Source of the DNA: an uncultured Neisseriaceae bacterium | GTDB taxonomy: Bacteria; Pseudomonadota; Gammaproteobacteria; Burkholderiales; UBA11063 | Length of the DNA: 14,942 nt | Direction: 5' to 3' | Assembly: GCA_903891375.1 (NCBI GenBank) | Contig: CAITEL010000351.1 | Location: 1-14,942, forward strand | In this document: positions 8,505-14,942 of the stretch, one piece after another | Layout: each line of letters starts with the position of its first letter | How positions within the stretch are numbered: the stretch's first letter is position 1 | The notes under the pieces: model-generated | Databases searched by the model: none | Told to the model about the DNA's origin: nothing | The model's input: the letters and a program-made list of their open reading frames with translations, nothing else | Program-made: the position numbers and the translations under genes

Positions 8505-8513
8505 TGATATAAT
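8505..8513 (+). promoter_or_regulatory. Extended -10 promoter element for the lytic transglycosylase gene
   Basis: TGATATAAT is a perfect extended -10 (TG at 8505-8506, TATAAT at 8508-8513) sitting 20 bases after the transporter stop. The -35 is poor, as is common with extended -10 promoters. It would give a leader of roughly 50 bases containing the hairpin at 8522-8543. Confidence 0.5.
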
Positions 8514-8521
8514 CAATGTAG

Positions 8522-8543
8522 AATACGACAAAAAATTCGTATT
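8522..8543 (+). terminator. Hairpin between transporter and transglycosylase genes
   Basis: A perfect 7-bp stem AATACGA/TCGTATT (8522-8528 with 8537-8543) around an A-rich loop, followed by TCTTTAAC. It could end the transporter transcript, but the trailing T-run is weak. If the -10 at 8508-8513 is used, it would also lie in the next gene's leader. Confidence 0.35.
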
Positions 8544-8572
8544 TCTTTAACACATTATTTTTATTTATAAAA

Positions 8573-9268
8573 GTGAAATTAAATTTGCAACAAATTTTAA
8601 ATATTCGTCATCGCATTCAAAATGTAGGGTACATATTTTTGGCACTATCTTTGTGTATACCAACAAGTGTATTTGCTGGCAACCAACTGCAAGAAAAATT
8701 AGCACCAGAGGTTCAAGCTGGACTACACACCAGTATAATTAACCCAATAAAACCACATTTGGTATTTTCTAATCAAGATATTGCTAATGCTTGGCTTAAT
8801 GATATGTCAAACCGATTAAAAAAATGGTTACCAGATGATTTTTTACGTAATAGATATTTAACTATCATCCAATATGAGGCCACACGTGCTGGACTTGACC
8901 CTCAATTGGTTCTAAGCGTGATTACAATTGAGGGTAGATTTAATAAATACGCAATTGGAACATCTGGTGAACGTGGAATGATGCAGGTAATGCCTTTTTG
9001 GTTAGACCAAATTGGTAATAAAAACCAAGATTTATTTGATGTACAAACAAATATACGTTATGGATGTACTATTTTAAGGTATTATCTACAAAAAGAAAAC
9101 GGCAATGTTGTACGAGCGTTAGCACGGTATAATGGAGCTCTCCGCTTACCCAATTACGCTGGATACCCGAGTAGAGTCCTTAATGCTTACAACAAATATT
9201 GGACTCCAGTAGCTGTTGCAACAATGAAAGATGGAAAAGTATCTTATCTCAACTATGCTACAAATTGA
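8573..9268 (+). CDS. Secreted lytic transglycosylase (SLT domain)
   Basis: Cleaves the glycan strands of peptidoglycan in the periplasm, forming 1,6-anhydro ends. Residues 1-36 form a signal peptide: basic n-region, hydrophobic core IFLALSLCIP, and a likely signal peptidase I site after SVFA. The SLT domain spans about 95-220. The catalytic Glu is E120 in ITIEGRFNKYA, followed by GERGMMQVMPFW and ALARYNGA, the family signatures. The residue after the catalytic Glu is Gly rather than the usual Ser, and QVMPFW marks a known proteobacterial subgroup. It is short at 231 residues, with no LysM or other binding module. The GTG start at 8573 has no visible Shine-Dalgarno, so the exact start is uncertain. 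An in-frame TTG at 8585 would still leave a signal peptide. Confidence 0.87.
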   Translation: MKLNLQQILNIRHRIQNVGYIFLALSLCIPTSVFAGNQLQEKLAPEVQAGLHTSIINPIKPHLVFSNQDIANAWLNDMSNRLKKWLPDDFLRNRYLTIIQYEATRAGLDPQLVLSVITIEGRFNKYAIGTSGERGMMQVMPFWLDQIGNKNQDLFDVQTNIRYGCTILRYYLQKENGNVVRALARYNGALRLPNYAGYPSRVLNAYNKYWTPVAVATMKDGKVSYLNYATN

Positions 9269-9319
9269 AGTAACCAAAACACGACACCATATCAAAATTA
9301 CAATCTAAATGCTGAATAT

Positions 9320-9349
9320 TTAACAAGCGAGCCCAATATCTGATAAAAT
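9320..9349 (+). promoter_or_regulatory. Promoter for ppiD
   Basis: TTAACA (9320-9325, one mismatch to TTGACA), an 18-base spacer, and TAAAAT (9344-9349) preceded by an extended TG at 9341-9342. It lies 34 bases before the ppiD start. This is the best -35/-10 pair I found in the window. Confidence 0.55.
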
Positions 9350-9383
9350 AATGCTTATATCGTATCTATGAATAGGAAAGACC

Positions 9384-11222
9384 ATGTTTAACATCGTTGA
9401 AAAAAATCAAAAACTCGTAAAAGGAATAATGATCGTAATCACCATTACCTTTGTCACATGGGGTATTGGTAGTTATTTGGGCATGATGGGTGATGATGGT
9501 TATGTCGCCAAAGTAGGTAGCAATAAAATATATGAGCGTGACATTGACAATGCTATGCAACAAAATAAACAGGCAACAGACAAAATGCAAGTGTTATTTA
9601 GTTTAATTAATCGCCAATTATTACTAAACGATATCGCTAGCTACCATCTGGTGGCAACAACATCTCAACTACAAAATGCAATTGCAAATATCCCACTATT
9701 CCAAGAAAGTGGTACTTTCAGTGTTAAAAAGTATGAGGATTTTTTGCGTACTAATTTTATATCGGCAAACCAATTTCAAAATAATACCCAAGAGCAGATA
9801 TTGATCAATCAAACAGTCGATTTATTTAAAAACTCATATTTTAATTCCAGTTTATTCACTGATAAATTTGCTACTTTATTAAGCCAAGAACGAAATATCT
9901 CTACATACACGGTCGACCCTAAAAAATTCTACCCACAAATTAATATAACGGATAAACAAATTAATGATTATTATAAACAAAATATTGCACAATTTACTAC
10001 ACCAGAACAAGTAAAAGTTCAATATTTGGAACTAAATCCTGACACAATTAGTGCGAATATTCAAATTCCTGCCACTATGATCGATAAATACGTACAAGAC
10101 CATCAAACTGAACTCAATAATGTACAGGTTGATGTTTCACATATCTTATTTAACGTACTGAATAACGCAACTCCAGAACAAAAAGCTGAAATAAAAACTA
10201 AGGCAGAAAAAGTGCTGGCTATGGCAAAAGCCAATCCAAGCAAATTTGCTGAACTAGCAACAAAATACTCACAAGACACTGGTTCAGCAAAAAAAGGTGG
10301 TGATTTAGGGTTTTTTGCTCACGGTGTAATGGTTCCAGCATTTGAGAAAGTCGCATTCACTCTAAAACCTAATGAAATAAGTGGTTTAGTTGAAACACAA
10401 TTTGGTTTTCACATTCTAAAGCTCAATGCAAAAAAAGAAACCTCTACTGCTGAACTGCAAGCAATAGCGCTCGCAAAATTGAAAAAACAGCAAGCCACCT
10501 CTACTTTACAACAAGCAGTTGATAAATTAAATGAACTTACTTACAACAAACCTAAAACTTTAGACCAAGCCGCACAAACTCTTAATTTAACCTTAAAAAC
10601 CAGTGACTTTGTGGGTAAGGATTCCACAACTGGTCTTTTTGCTAACCCAAAAGTGCAAAAAGCTATTTTTAGTAATGATGCTGTCAAAAATCGTAATAAC
10701 ACTGAAGTTATTGATTTAGGCAATAATAGTTATGCTGTATTTAGAGTTACTGATTATAAGCAATCTCAAGTTCAACCATTAGAAAATGTAAAAAATAAAA
10801 TAATCACTGACTTAAAGGCAACACAAGCATCACAAATGGCACTTAAAGAGGTGCAGGATGACATAACAAAGTTAAATAATGGGACATTAAAATTAGCTTT
10901 TATTGGTAACCAAAATATTAATATGTTAGCACAAAACCCTGATATTACACCAATGACTGTAAAACAAATCTTTGGTGTCTCTATTAATAAATTACCTGCA
11001 TACACTAATGGCGTAAATCAAAAAAATGAGTTTGTCATTTATCAAATTAATAAAGAATCTATTAATAAAGATTTAATAGCACAAAATAAAAAAATGTTAG
11101 AACAATTCAATTCTAACAATGCCATGGTTGATTTTGGTGCGTATTTAACTGAATTAAAATCCAAGTATAGCGTGAGTTATAAAGCTGATAGGTTAACACC
11201 AACCAATACGCAAGCTCAATAA
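9384..11222 (+). CDS. ppiD: PpiD-type periplasmic peptidyl-prolyl isomerase/chaperone (SurA N-terminal and parvulin domains)
   Basis: A folding factor anchored in the inner membrane near the Sec translocon that helps envelope proteins emerging into the periplasm. Residues about 12-33 (VKGIMIVITITFVTWGIGSYLG) form one uncleaved membrane anchor after a short cytoplasmic tail, as in PpiD. A SurA_N-like helical chaperone region follows (about 40-200). A PpiC/parvulin domain spans about 249-345, with VDVSHILF, FAELATKYSQDTGS, GGDLGFF and QFGFHILKL. A C-terminal chaperone-like region completes the 612 residues, close to the usual PpiD length. ATG 9384 has AGGAAAG at 9374-9380. It has its own predicted promoter and is followed by a hairpin at 11230-11268. 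Many bacteria have PpiD next to lon or hupB. Here it is between a transglycosylase and tldD. Confidence 0.92.
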   Translation: MFNIVEKNQKLVKGIMIVITITFVTWGIGSYLGMMGDDGYVAKVGSNKIYERDIDNAMQQNKQATDKMQVLFSLINRQLLLNDIASYHLVATTSQLQNAIANIPLFQESGTFSVKKYEDFLRTNFISANQFQNNTQEQILINQTVDLFKNSYFNSSLFTDKFATLLSQERNISTYTVDPKKFYPQINITDKQINDYYKQNIAQFTTPEQVKVQYLELNPDTISANIQIPATMIDKYVQDHQTELNNVQVDVSHILFNVLNNATPEQKAEIKTKAEKVLAMAKANPSKFAELATKYSQDTGSAKKGGDLGFFAHGVMVPAFEKVAFTLKPNEISGLVETQFGFHILKLNAKKETSTAELQAIALAKLKKQQATSTLQQAVDKLNELTYNKPKTLDQAAQTLNLTLKTSDFVGKDSTTGLFANPKVQKAIFSNDAVKNRNNTEVIDLGNNSYAVFRVTDYKQSQVQPLENVKNKIITDLKATQASQMALKEVQDDITKLNNGTLKLAFIGNQNINMLAQNPDITPMTVKQIFGVSINKLPAYTNGVNQKNEFVIYQINKESINKDLIAQNKKMLEQFNSNNAMVDFGAYLTELKSKYSVSYKADRLTPTNTQAQ

Positions 11223-11229
11223 GATTAGA

Positions 11230-11268
11230 TAGGCATTGTTAGATTTTCCTCACAATTAACAATGTCTA
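11230..11268 (+). terminator. Strong hairpin after ppiD
   Basis: A 12-bp stem (11230-11241 with 11257-11268), with one G-U pair and the core GCATTGTTA facing TAACAATG, and a 15-base loop. It starts 8 bases after the ppiD stop. The following bases are AT-rich but not a clean T-run. It probably ends or protects the ppiD transcript. Its arms resemble the end of the IS1 remnant upstream (see findings). Confidence 0.5.
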
Positions 11269-11319
11269 CTTATTTAATAAATAAATGAGCACAATTTGTT
11301 TTTACTAATGAAAGACTCT

Positions 11320-12756
11320 ATGATAAATCATAATCAAGCTGAACATAACTTATTAATCCGCAACGCATTAGATATCGATTTCTTAAATAAGCAAACAAAA
11401 AAATTAATCAAAAGAAATGTTGATTTTTGTGATCTATACCTTCAATGTACCACTTCTGAATCTTGGATGCTAGACGAAGGTATTATTAAATCTGGTAGTT
11501 TTGCAATTAATCAAGGTATTGGAGTTCGAGCTATCTGTGGCGAAAAATCATTCCTAAGCTATTCGAATGCTATGAATCCAAAATCAATTAGTAGCCTAAT
11601 TGATAACTTATTTATTGAAACATCAAATCCACACCACCCTTACTTAGCAAAACGCGAACAAGATCAATGTTTAAATTTATATACTTTTAATAACTCAATT
11701 ACAGCTTTTCATAGTACTGAAAAAACAAATATTCTAAAAAATATTGACTCTCAAGCCCGCACTCGACAATTTGTCACTAATGTAATTGCAAGTTTATCAA
11801 TGGAACACGATGAAATTTGTATTGTGCGTAGTGATGAGCGTTTTGCCAATGATATACGACCGCTAATACATCTAAGCATTACTATAATCATTAATAATGG
11901 TCAAAAAATTGAAAAGGGGTATAGTGGTCTTGGCGGTCGATATCTATTATCAGAACTTAATCAAAATAAATTAGATGTTCATATCGAAAAAGCTTATCAA
12001 CAAGCATTATTAAAATGTGAAGCTGTTGCTGGCCCCAGTGGACAAATGCCTGTAGTACTGGGTAATGGTTGGGCTGGAGTTATTCTTCACGAAGCTGTTG
12101 GTCATGGTTTAGAAGGTGACTTTAATAGAAAAGGTAGCTCTGCGTTTAGTAATAAAATAGGTACCCAAGTTGCAAACTCTAATGTAACCGTTATTGATGA
12201 GGGGTGTATTGCTAATCGTCGTGGTTCTCTTAATATTGATGATGAAGGAAACGTTACGCAGAAAAATGTATTGATTGAAAATGGTATACTTAAAGGGTAT
12301 ATGTTTGATGAATTAAATGCTAGGCTTATGAATACAAAATCCACAGGAAATGGTCGACGAGAATCTTTTGCAAGCAATACAATTCCACGCATGACAAATA
12401 CATACATGTTGGGTGGCAATTATACCCACGAAGAAATAATTGCCTCTATTGACAATGGTTTATATGCCGAAAGCTTTGAAGGTGGGCAAGTAGATATTAC
12501 TTCTGGGCAATTTGTGTTTAATGCAAACACTGCGTGGGTTATTAAAAACGGTAAATTATCTCACCCAGTTAAGGGATGTGCTCTTGTTGGAAATGGGCCA
12601 GAATGTTTAAAGTATGTATCTATGGTTGGCAATAACCTAGAACTTGATTCTGGTATTGGGGTATGTGGGAAAGATGGGCAGTCCGTACCTGTTGGTGTCG
12701 GACAACCTACAATCAGAATTGATAGTGGGTTAGTTGTTGGTGGTGGCAATGCTTAA
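11320..12756 (+). CDS. tldD: TldD metalloprotease subunit
   Basis: TldD pairs with TldE (PmbA) to form a cytoplasmic zinc protease that degrades unfolded peptides and, in some bacteria, matures microcins or degrades CcdA. The zinc motif HEAVGHGLEGD gives H257, E258 and H262. The third ligand would be C449 in GIGVCGKDGQSVPVG, matching the family. The N-terminal DLYLQCTTSESWMLDEGIIKSG region is typical. I chose ATG 11320, giving 478 residues, very close to the E. coli length (481), and the sequence then aligns with its N-terminus. An in-frame ATG at 11308 and TTG at 11296 would add 4 or 8 residues, and none of the three has a strong ribosome site. No tldE is in the window. Its 3' end overlaps the next gene by 8 bases. 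Confidence 0.95.
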   Translation: MINHNQAEHNLLIRNALDIDFLNKQTKKLIKRNVDFCDLYLQCTTSESWMLDEGIIKSGSFAINQGIGVRAICGEKSFLSYSNAMNPKSISSLIDNLFIETSNPHHPYLAKREQDQCLNLYTFNNSITAFHSTEKTNILKNIDSQARTRQFVTNVIASLSMEHDEICIVRSDERFANDIRPLIHLSITIIINNGQKIEKGYSGLGGRYLLSELNQNKLDVHIEKAYQQALLKCEAVAGPSGQMPVVLGNGWAGVILHEAVGHGLEGDFNRKGSSAFSNKIGTQVANSNVTVIDEGCIANRRGSLNIDDEGNVTQKNVLIENGILKGYMFDELNARLMNTKSTGNGRRESFASNTIPRMTNTYMLGGNYTHEEIIASIDNGLYAESFEGGQVDITSGQFVFNANTAWVIKNGKLSHPVKGCALVGNGPECLKYVSMVGNNLELDSGIGVCGKDGQSVPVGVGQPTIRIDSGLVVGGGNA

Positions 12757-13315
12757 GACAAAAAGCGTTCTTCATTTAATTTTTTTATGGTTTTTTTCTA
12801 TGCAACTAGTATCCTGCTCCACAACAAATAGCATTAAACCAGAAGAATCTAATATTAAATTAAATGAAATCATTAATAACCCTCAATCAATGACTAAATC
12901 GTTAAAAAAACTTAACAATAATTTCTCAGTTAACATTCTTTATAGTGGTGTTGAAAGCAGCTACTATAAACGTCTAGTTGCCTTAAAATTAGAAAGTACA
13001 ACAGTAATTATTGCCTCAAGTTCCACAAAACTAGATAATTCGACTTTTGTGGATATTCTATCCCGATCTAAAGGAAATTCAATTGGCTTACAATTATTTT
13101 CACCAACATCCAAAATTAAACGCTTACCCGACATGGCTATAAAGCACATACAAACACAACAAATCAATAGCCGTACACTTGCCACTTATCTTATTAGCAT
13201 AGGTTATAAACCATCTCAAGAAATTATAAGTAGAACTTCAACATTTTACTATAAAAACGAATCCATGATCCTTTGTGAATACATTTTACCTAGCCTAAAT
13301 CAATTCTTAAAATAA
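12749..13315 (+). CDS. Predicted lipoprotein with a chorismate lyase (UbiC)-like body
   Basis: 188 residues. The N-terminus (KTKSVLHLIFLWFFSMQLVSC) looks like a lipoprotein signal with lipobox LVSC and C23 as lipidation site. The remainder resembles E. coli chorismate lyase, which makes 4-hydroxybenzoate for ubiquinone: SMTKSLKK (47-54) against SMTKRFEQ, YYKRLVALKL (72-81) against YWLREILL, NSIGLQLFSP (110-119) against TPLGRYLFTS, and ILCEYILPSL (174-183) against LLTELFLPAS. The product-contacting residues M34, R76 and E155 of E. coli would be M48, R75 and E177. Relative to E. coli it lacks about 15 residues before R75 and has about 24 extra before E177. ATG 12749 overlaps tldD by 8 bases, with GGTGG upstream in the tldD coding sequence, so translation is probably coupled. 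A downstream ATG at 12800 would give a cytosolic 171-residue protein but has no ribosome site. Confidence 0.6.
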   Translation: MLKTKSVLHLIFLWFFSMQLVSCSTTNSIKPEESNIKLNEIINNPQSMTKSLKKLNNNFSVNILYSGVESSYYKRLVALKLESTTVIIASSSTKLDNSTFVDILSRSKGNSIGLQLFSPTSKIKRLPDMAIKHIQTQQINSRTLATYLISIGYKPSQEIISRTSTFYYKNESMILCEYILPSLNQFLK

Positions 13316-13327
13316 ATATGGAACAAG

Positions 13328-13362
13328 AACTTGACAAAATTATTAACCTAATTTTTCAAGTT
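13328..13362. terminator. Bidirectional hairpin between the convergent units
   Basis: AACTTGA plus AAAATTA (13328-13334, 13336-13342) pair with TAATTTT plus TCAAGTT (13349-13362), leaving one bulged C at 13335 and a 6-base loop. This 14-bp stem lies between the + strand lipoprotein gene (ends 13315) and the - strand cpoB (ends 13361), and it reaches two bases into the cpoB stop codon. It suits a shared terminator, though neither side has a long T-run. Confidence 0.6.
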
Positions 13363-14107
13363 AATTAATTTTCTTTGCAACACCACTATTAGGGTAGTCT
13401 TTTTTTATTTGAGTTGCTGTAGTTTGCGCAGATTTTTTCATACCTAACTGTTGTTGTGATATATATACAGTAAACAGGGCATCTGGAGCATAAACACTGC
13501 TTGGATTTTCTTCAACAAACTTCCTCGCAATAAATATTGAGTTTTTATATTCACCATTAGCTGCATATGCTACTGAAAGATAATAATTAGCTGTTGCTTT
13601 TACACCTACATCAGTCGATGTGCTTGTAATTGTTTTTAATTGCTTTATCGCACCATTAAAATCATGTGATTTTATTTTTTTGAGGGCAGACTGTAACTGA
13701 GAATTATTACTTGAAACCACTTTTTGTTTAGGTTTAATCATGGAAACTGGCGCAGAACTTATAGTATTACTTTCCACTATAACCGAAGATCCGCCTAAAC
13801 TTTGCAATTGTTGATCGATACTCTGGTTTATTTGATTTTGAGTATCTAGATAAGACTGCTGATTATGTTGCAACGTGGCAACATTACCATTTAACTGGTC
13901 GATTTGATTTTGTAAATCATCTAGTTTATTTAAAATATCCAGCATTTTTTGGTTTGACACTTTATTTCCTAATACACTGACAGTTTGCTCCATTTGAGAC
14001 AATCTGGCATCTGTATCAGCAAGCTGTGCCCTAGCTTGGTCATCAGCACACCCTATTAAAAAAAGGTTTGCTGACAATACAACGACTGCCAACAAACATT
14101 TTTTCAT
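13361..14107 (-). CDS. cpoB: CpoB/YbgF, Tol-Pal-associated coordinator of septal peptidoglycan synthesis
   Basis: A periplasmic protein that in E. coli links PBP1B activity to Tol-Pal-driven outer-membrane constriction. Residues 1-19 are a signal sequence ending in the lipobox LIGC, with C20 as predicted lipidation site. E. coli CpoB is soluble, so a lipoprotein form is a variation. Residues about 24-105 are a Gln/Asn-rich coiled coil with an IDQLNG-type heptad pattern (the trimerisation region). A Ser-rich linker follows, and residues about 136-248 form tetratricopeptide repeats (ALKKIKSHDFNGAIKQL, ANYYLSVAYAANGEYKNSI, YAPDALFTVYISQQQLGM). The 248-residue length is normal. The start codon is 2 bases after the pal stop with no strong ribosome site of its own, implying coupling to pal, the classical pal-cpoB order. 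Confidence 0.92.
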   Translation of the reverse strand: MKKCLLAVVVLSANLFLIGCADDQARAQLADTDARLSQMEQTVSVLGNKVSNQKMLDILNKLDDLQNQIDQLNGNVATLQHNQQSYLDTQNQINQSIDQQLQSLGGSSVIVESNTISSAPVSMIKPKQKVVSSNNSQLQSALKKIKSHDFNGAIKQLKTITSTSTDVGVKATANYYLSVAYAANGEYKNSIFIARKFVEENPSSVYAPDALFTVYISQQQLGMKKSAQTTATQIKKDYPNSGVAKKIN

Positions 14108-14109
14108 CG

Positions 14110-14682
14110 TTATTGTACGCCTTGTTGAACAGAGCCGTTGTAAAAGCTACCATCAACCATAGGTAAACCATTGGCATCAGCACTGTAACCTTTAGGAGCA
14201 TCTGCTTTGTAAACAATTGCTGCACGGCGATTCATCGCACGGTTTTCTGCTGTATCATTAGGGAAACTAGGTTTTAGTTTTCCGAAAGAAACAGTTTCAA
14301 CTTGTCCCTTATGTGCGCCATCAGCAACTAAAGCTTTTTTAACTGCGTCAGCACGTTTTTGACCTAATGCTAAATTGTATTCAACAGAACCTATATCATC
14401 AGTATGTCCACGGACAACCACTTTAGCTGCAGAGTTAGAAGCTAAATAGCTACCGTTAGCACCGACAATTCCGTTATATGCATCTTTAACATCATATTTG
14501 TTAAATGCAAAATAAACTGCATTGTTATTAGAAACAACTGGCGCAGGCGCAGCAACAGGCGCACTAGCAACAGGTTCACTCGCAACAGGAGCGGAAGCTT
14601 CTGGTGCTTTAGTTGATGAACATGCAGCTAACGCCGTACCTACCACAGTAGCAACTAATAACTGTTTTAACAATTTTGACAT
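14110..14682 (-). CDS. pal: Peptidoglycan-associated lipoprotein Pal (OmpA-like domain)
   Basis: An outer-membrane lipoprotein that binds peptidoglycan and works with TolB/TolA in outer-membrane constriction. The signal ends in the lipobox LAAC with C21 lipidated. Residues 25-50 are an Ala-Pro-rich linker with repeated APVAS units. The OmpA-like domain covers about 54-158: VYFAFNKYDV, the RGHTDDIGS motif (H93, D95, D96), NLALGQKRADAVKKAL, and NRRAAIVY with R152 and R153. These are the expected peptidoglycan-binding positions. An extra 32-residue tail (159-190), ending in Gly/Gln-rich sequence, follows the domain and is not part of standard Pal. ATG at 14682 has AAGGAG seven bases upstream, the strongest ribosome site in the window. 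cpoB follows after 2 bases. tolB is not immediately upstream. A general OmpA-family protein is the alternative, but the neighbour supports Pal. Confidence 0.88.
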   Translation of the reverse strand: MSKLLKQLLVATVVGTALAACSSTKAPEASAPVASEPVASAPVAAPAPVVSNNNAVYFAFNKYDVKDAYNGIVGANGSYLASNSAAKVVVRGHTDDIGSVEYNLALGQKRADAVKKALVADGAHKGQVETVSFGKLKPSFPNDTAENRAMNRRAAIVYKADAPKGYSADANGLPMVDGSFYNGSVQQGVQ

Positions 14683-14857
14683 ATTAAGCTCCTTAAATAA
14701 ATAAAAACATAAATTTTAATTTCGTACACCAGCCAAACGTAGTATCAATTTAACAGACCGCATACGAGATAGTACAGATGGCATTGTATCATAAAAGATA
14801 AACGTATGCAGTAATTTTTTTTAATAACCATCACTCACCCAACAAAAATCTATAAAT
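14683..14857. other. Intergenic leader upstream of pal
   Basis: 175 bases with no convincing ORF. They hold the pal ribosome site, the possible extended -10 and its flanking inverted repeat. No structured RNA family is recognised. Confidence 0.5.
14783..14791 (-). promoter_or_regulatory. Possible extended -10 promoter of pal-cpoB
   Basis: On the minus strand 14791-14783 reads TGATACAAT (TG, one base, TACAAT). It would give a leader of about 95 bases before the pal ATG. The -35 region is poor. A 7-bp inverted repeat, GCATACG at 14760-14766 and CGTATGC at 14803-14809, brackets it. Confidence 0.35.
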
Positions 14858-14942
14858 TTATTTGCTAGCTGAACTATTTATCTTTTCTCCTGGATAACTA
14901 AACACTTGGTTGCTACCAATCCCACTACCTTGTGTTGGTTGA
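14858..14942 (-). CDS. 3' end of an unidentified gene (partial)
   Basis: On the minus strand the frame starting at 14941 is open for 27 codons to a TAA at 14860-14858, ending ...NQVFSYPGEKINSSASK. The other minus-strand frame starting at 14942 stops after five codons. The Ser/Gly/Asn-rich tail is not recognisable. In most proteobacteria tolB precedes pal, but this tail does not look like a TolB beta-propeller end to me, so I leave it unnamed. A chance open frame is possible. Confidence 0.35.
   Translation of the reverse strand, partial: QPTQGSGIGSNQVFSYPGEKINSSASK

Noticed and set aside
12102..12419. 105-codon antisense ORF within tldD
   Set aside because: It lies wholly inside the well-supported tldD metal-binding region, has no family resemblance and no ribosome site, and is a shadow of coding sequence.
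13328..13362. The convergent hairpin as a mobile-element repeat
   Set aside because: No second copy exists in the window, and its place between two converging genes is explained by transcription termination.
14043..14225. 60-codon - strand ORF across the pal/cpoB junction
   Set aside because: It overlaps the end of pal and start of cpoB in another frame. Both of those have clear family motifs.
14522..14704. 60-codon + strand ORF opposite the start of pal
   Set aside because: Its Ala/Gly/Thr-rich repeats are the complement of the Pal signal and Ala-Pro linker codons.

Overview
The window is AT-rich DNA from a Gram-negative bacterium, most likely a low-GC beta- or gammaproteobacterium. The evidence is an outer-membrane/periplasm gene set (Pal, CpoB, a PpiD-type chaperone, a periplasmic lytic transglycosylase), TldD, and a UbiC-like protein. 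I could not place it to genus. No rRNA, tRNA, CRISPR array or phage module was seen.

Left part (1-4353, + strand). After the 3' end of an unidentified gene (1-99) comes a tight cluster: an AMP-forming acyl-CoA ligase gene broken by one in-frame amber codon, then gltX (glutamyl-tRNA synthetase, TTG start right behind the ligase stop), then alr (alanine racemase, 17 bases later).

Mobile insert (4368-6400). Fourteen bases after alr lies an apparently intact insertion sequence: imperfect terminal inverted repeats at 4368-4384 and 6218-6233 enclose one 516-residue DDE transposase gene. Directly behind it is a decayed, frameshifted C-terminal remnant of an unrelated IS1-family transposase (about 6249-6400). 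This gap is therefore a place where mobile elements have accumulated.

Central part (6521-13315, + strand). The genes are a KimA-like APC-superfamily potassium transporter, a secreted lytic transglycosylase, a membrane-anchored PpiD/SurA-type peptidyl-prolyl isomerase, tldD (zinc metalloprotease subunit), and a small gene overlapping tldD. The small gene encodes a predicted lipoprotein whose body resembles chorismate lyase (UbiC). Extended -10 promoters can be proposed before the transglycosylase and ppiD genes, and a TATAAT before the transporter.

Right part (13328-14942, - strand). A strong hairpin separates the convergent units. On the minus strand pal and cpoB form a two-gene unit two bases apart. 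They serve outer-membrane tethering to peptidoglycan and coordination of septal peptidoglycan synthesis with outer-membrane constriction. A short unidentified 3' end enters from the right edge.

Most genes are housekeeping. The points worth a second look are the chorismate-lyase-like lipoprotein, the single amber codon in the ligase gene upstream of essential gltX, the nested mobile-element debris, and a hairpin after ppiD that shares an 11-base end sequence with the IS1 remnant.
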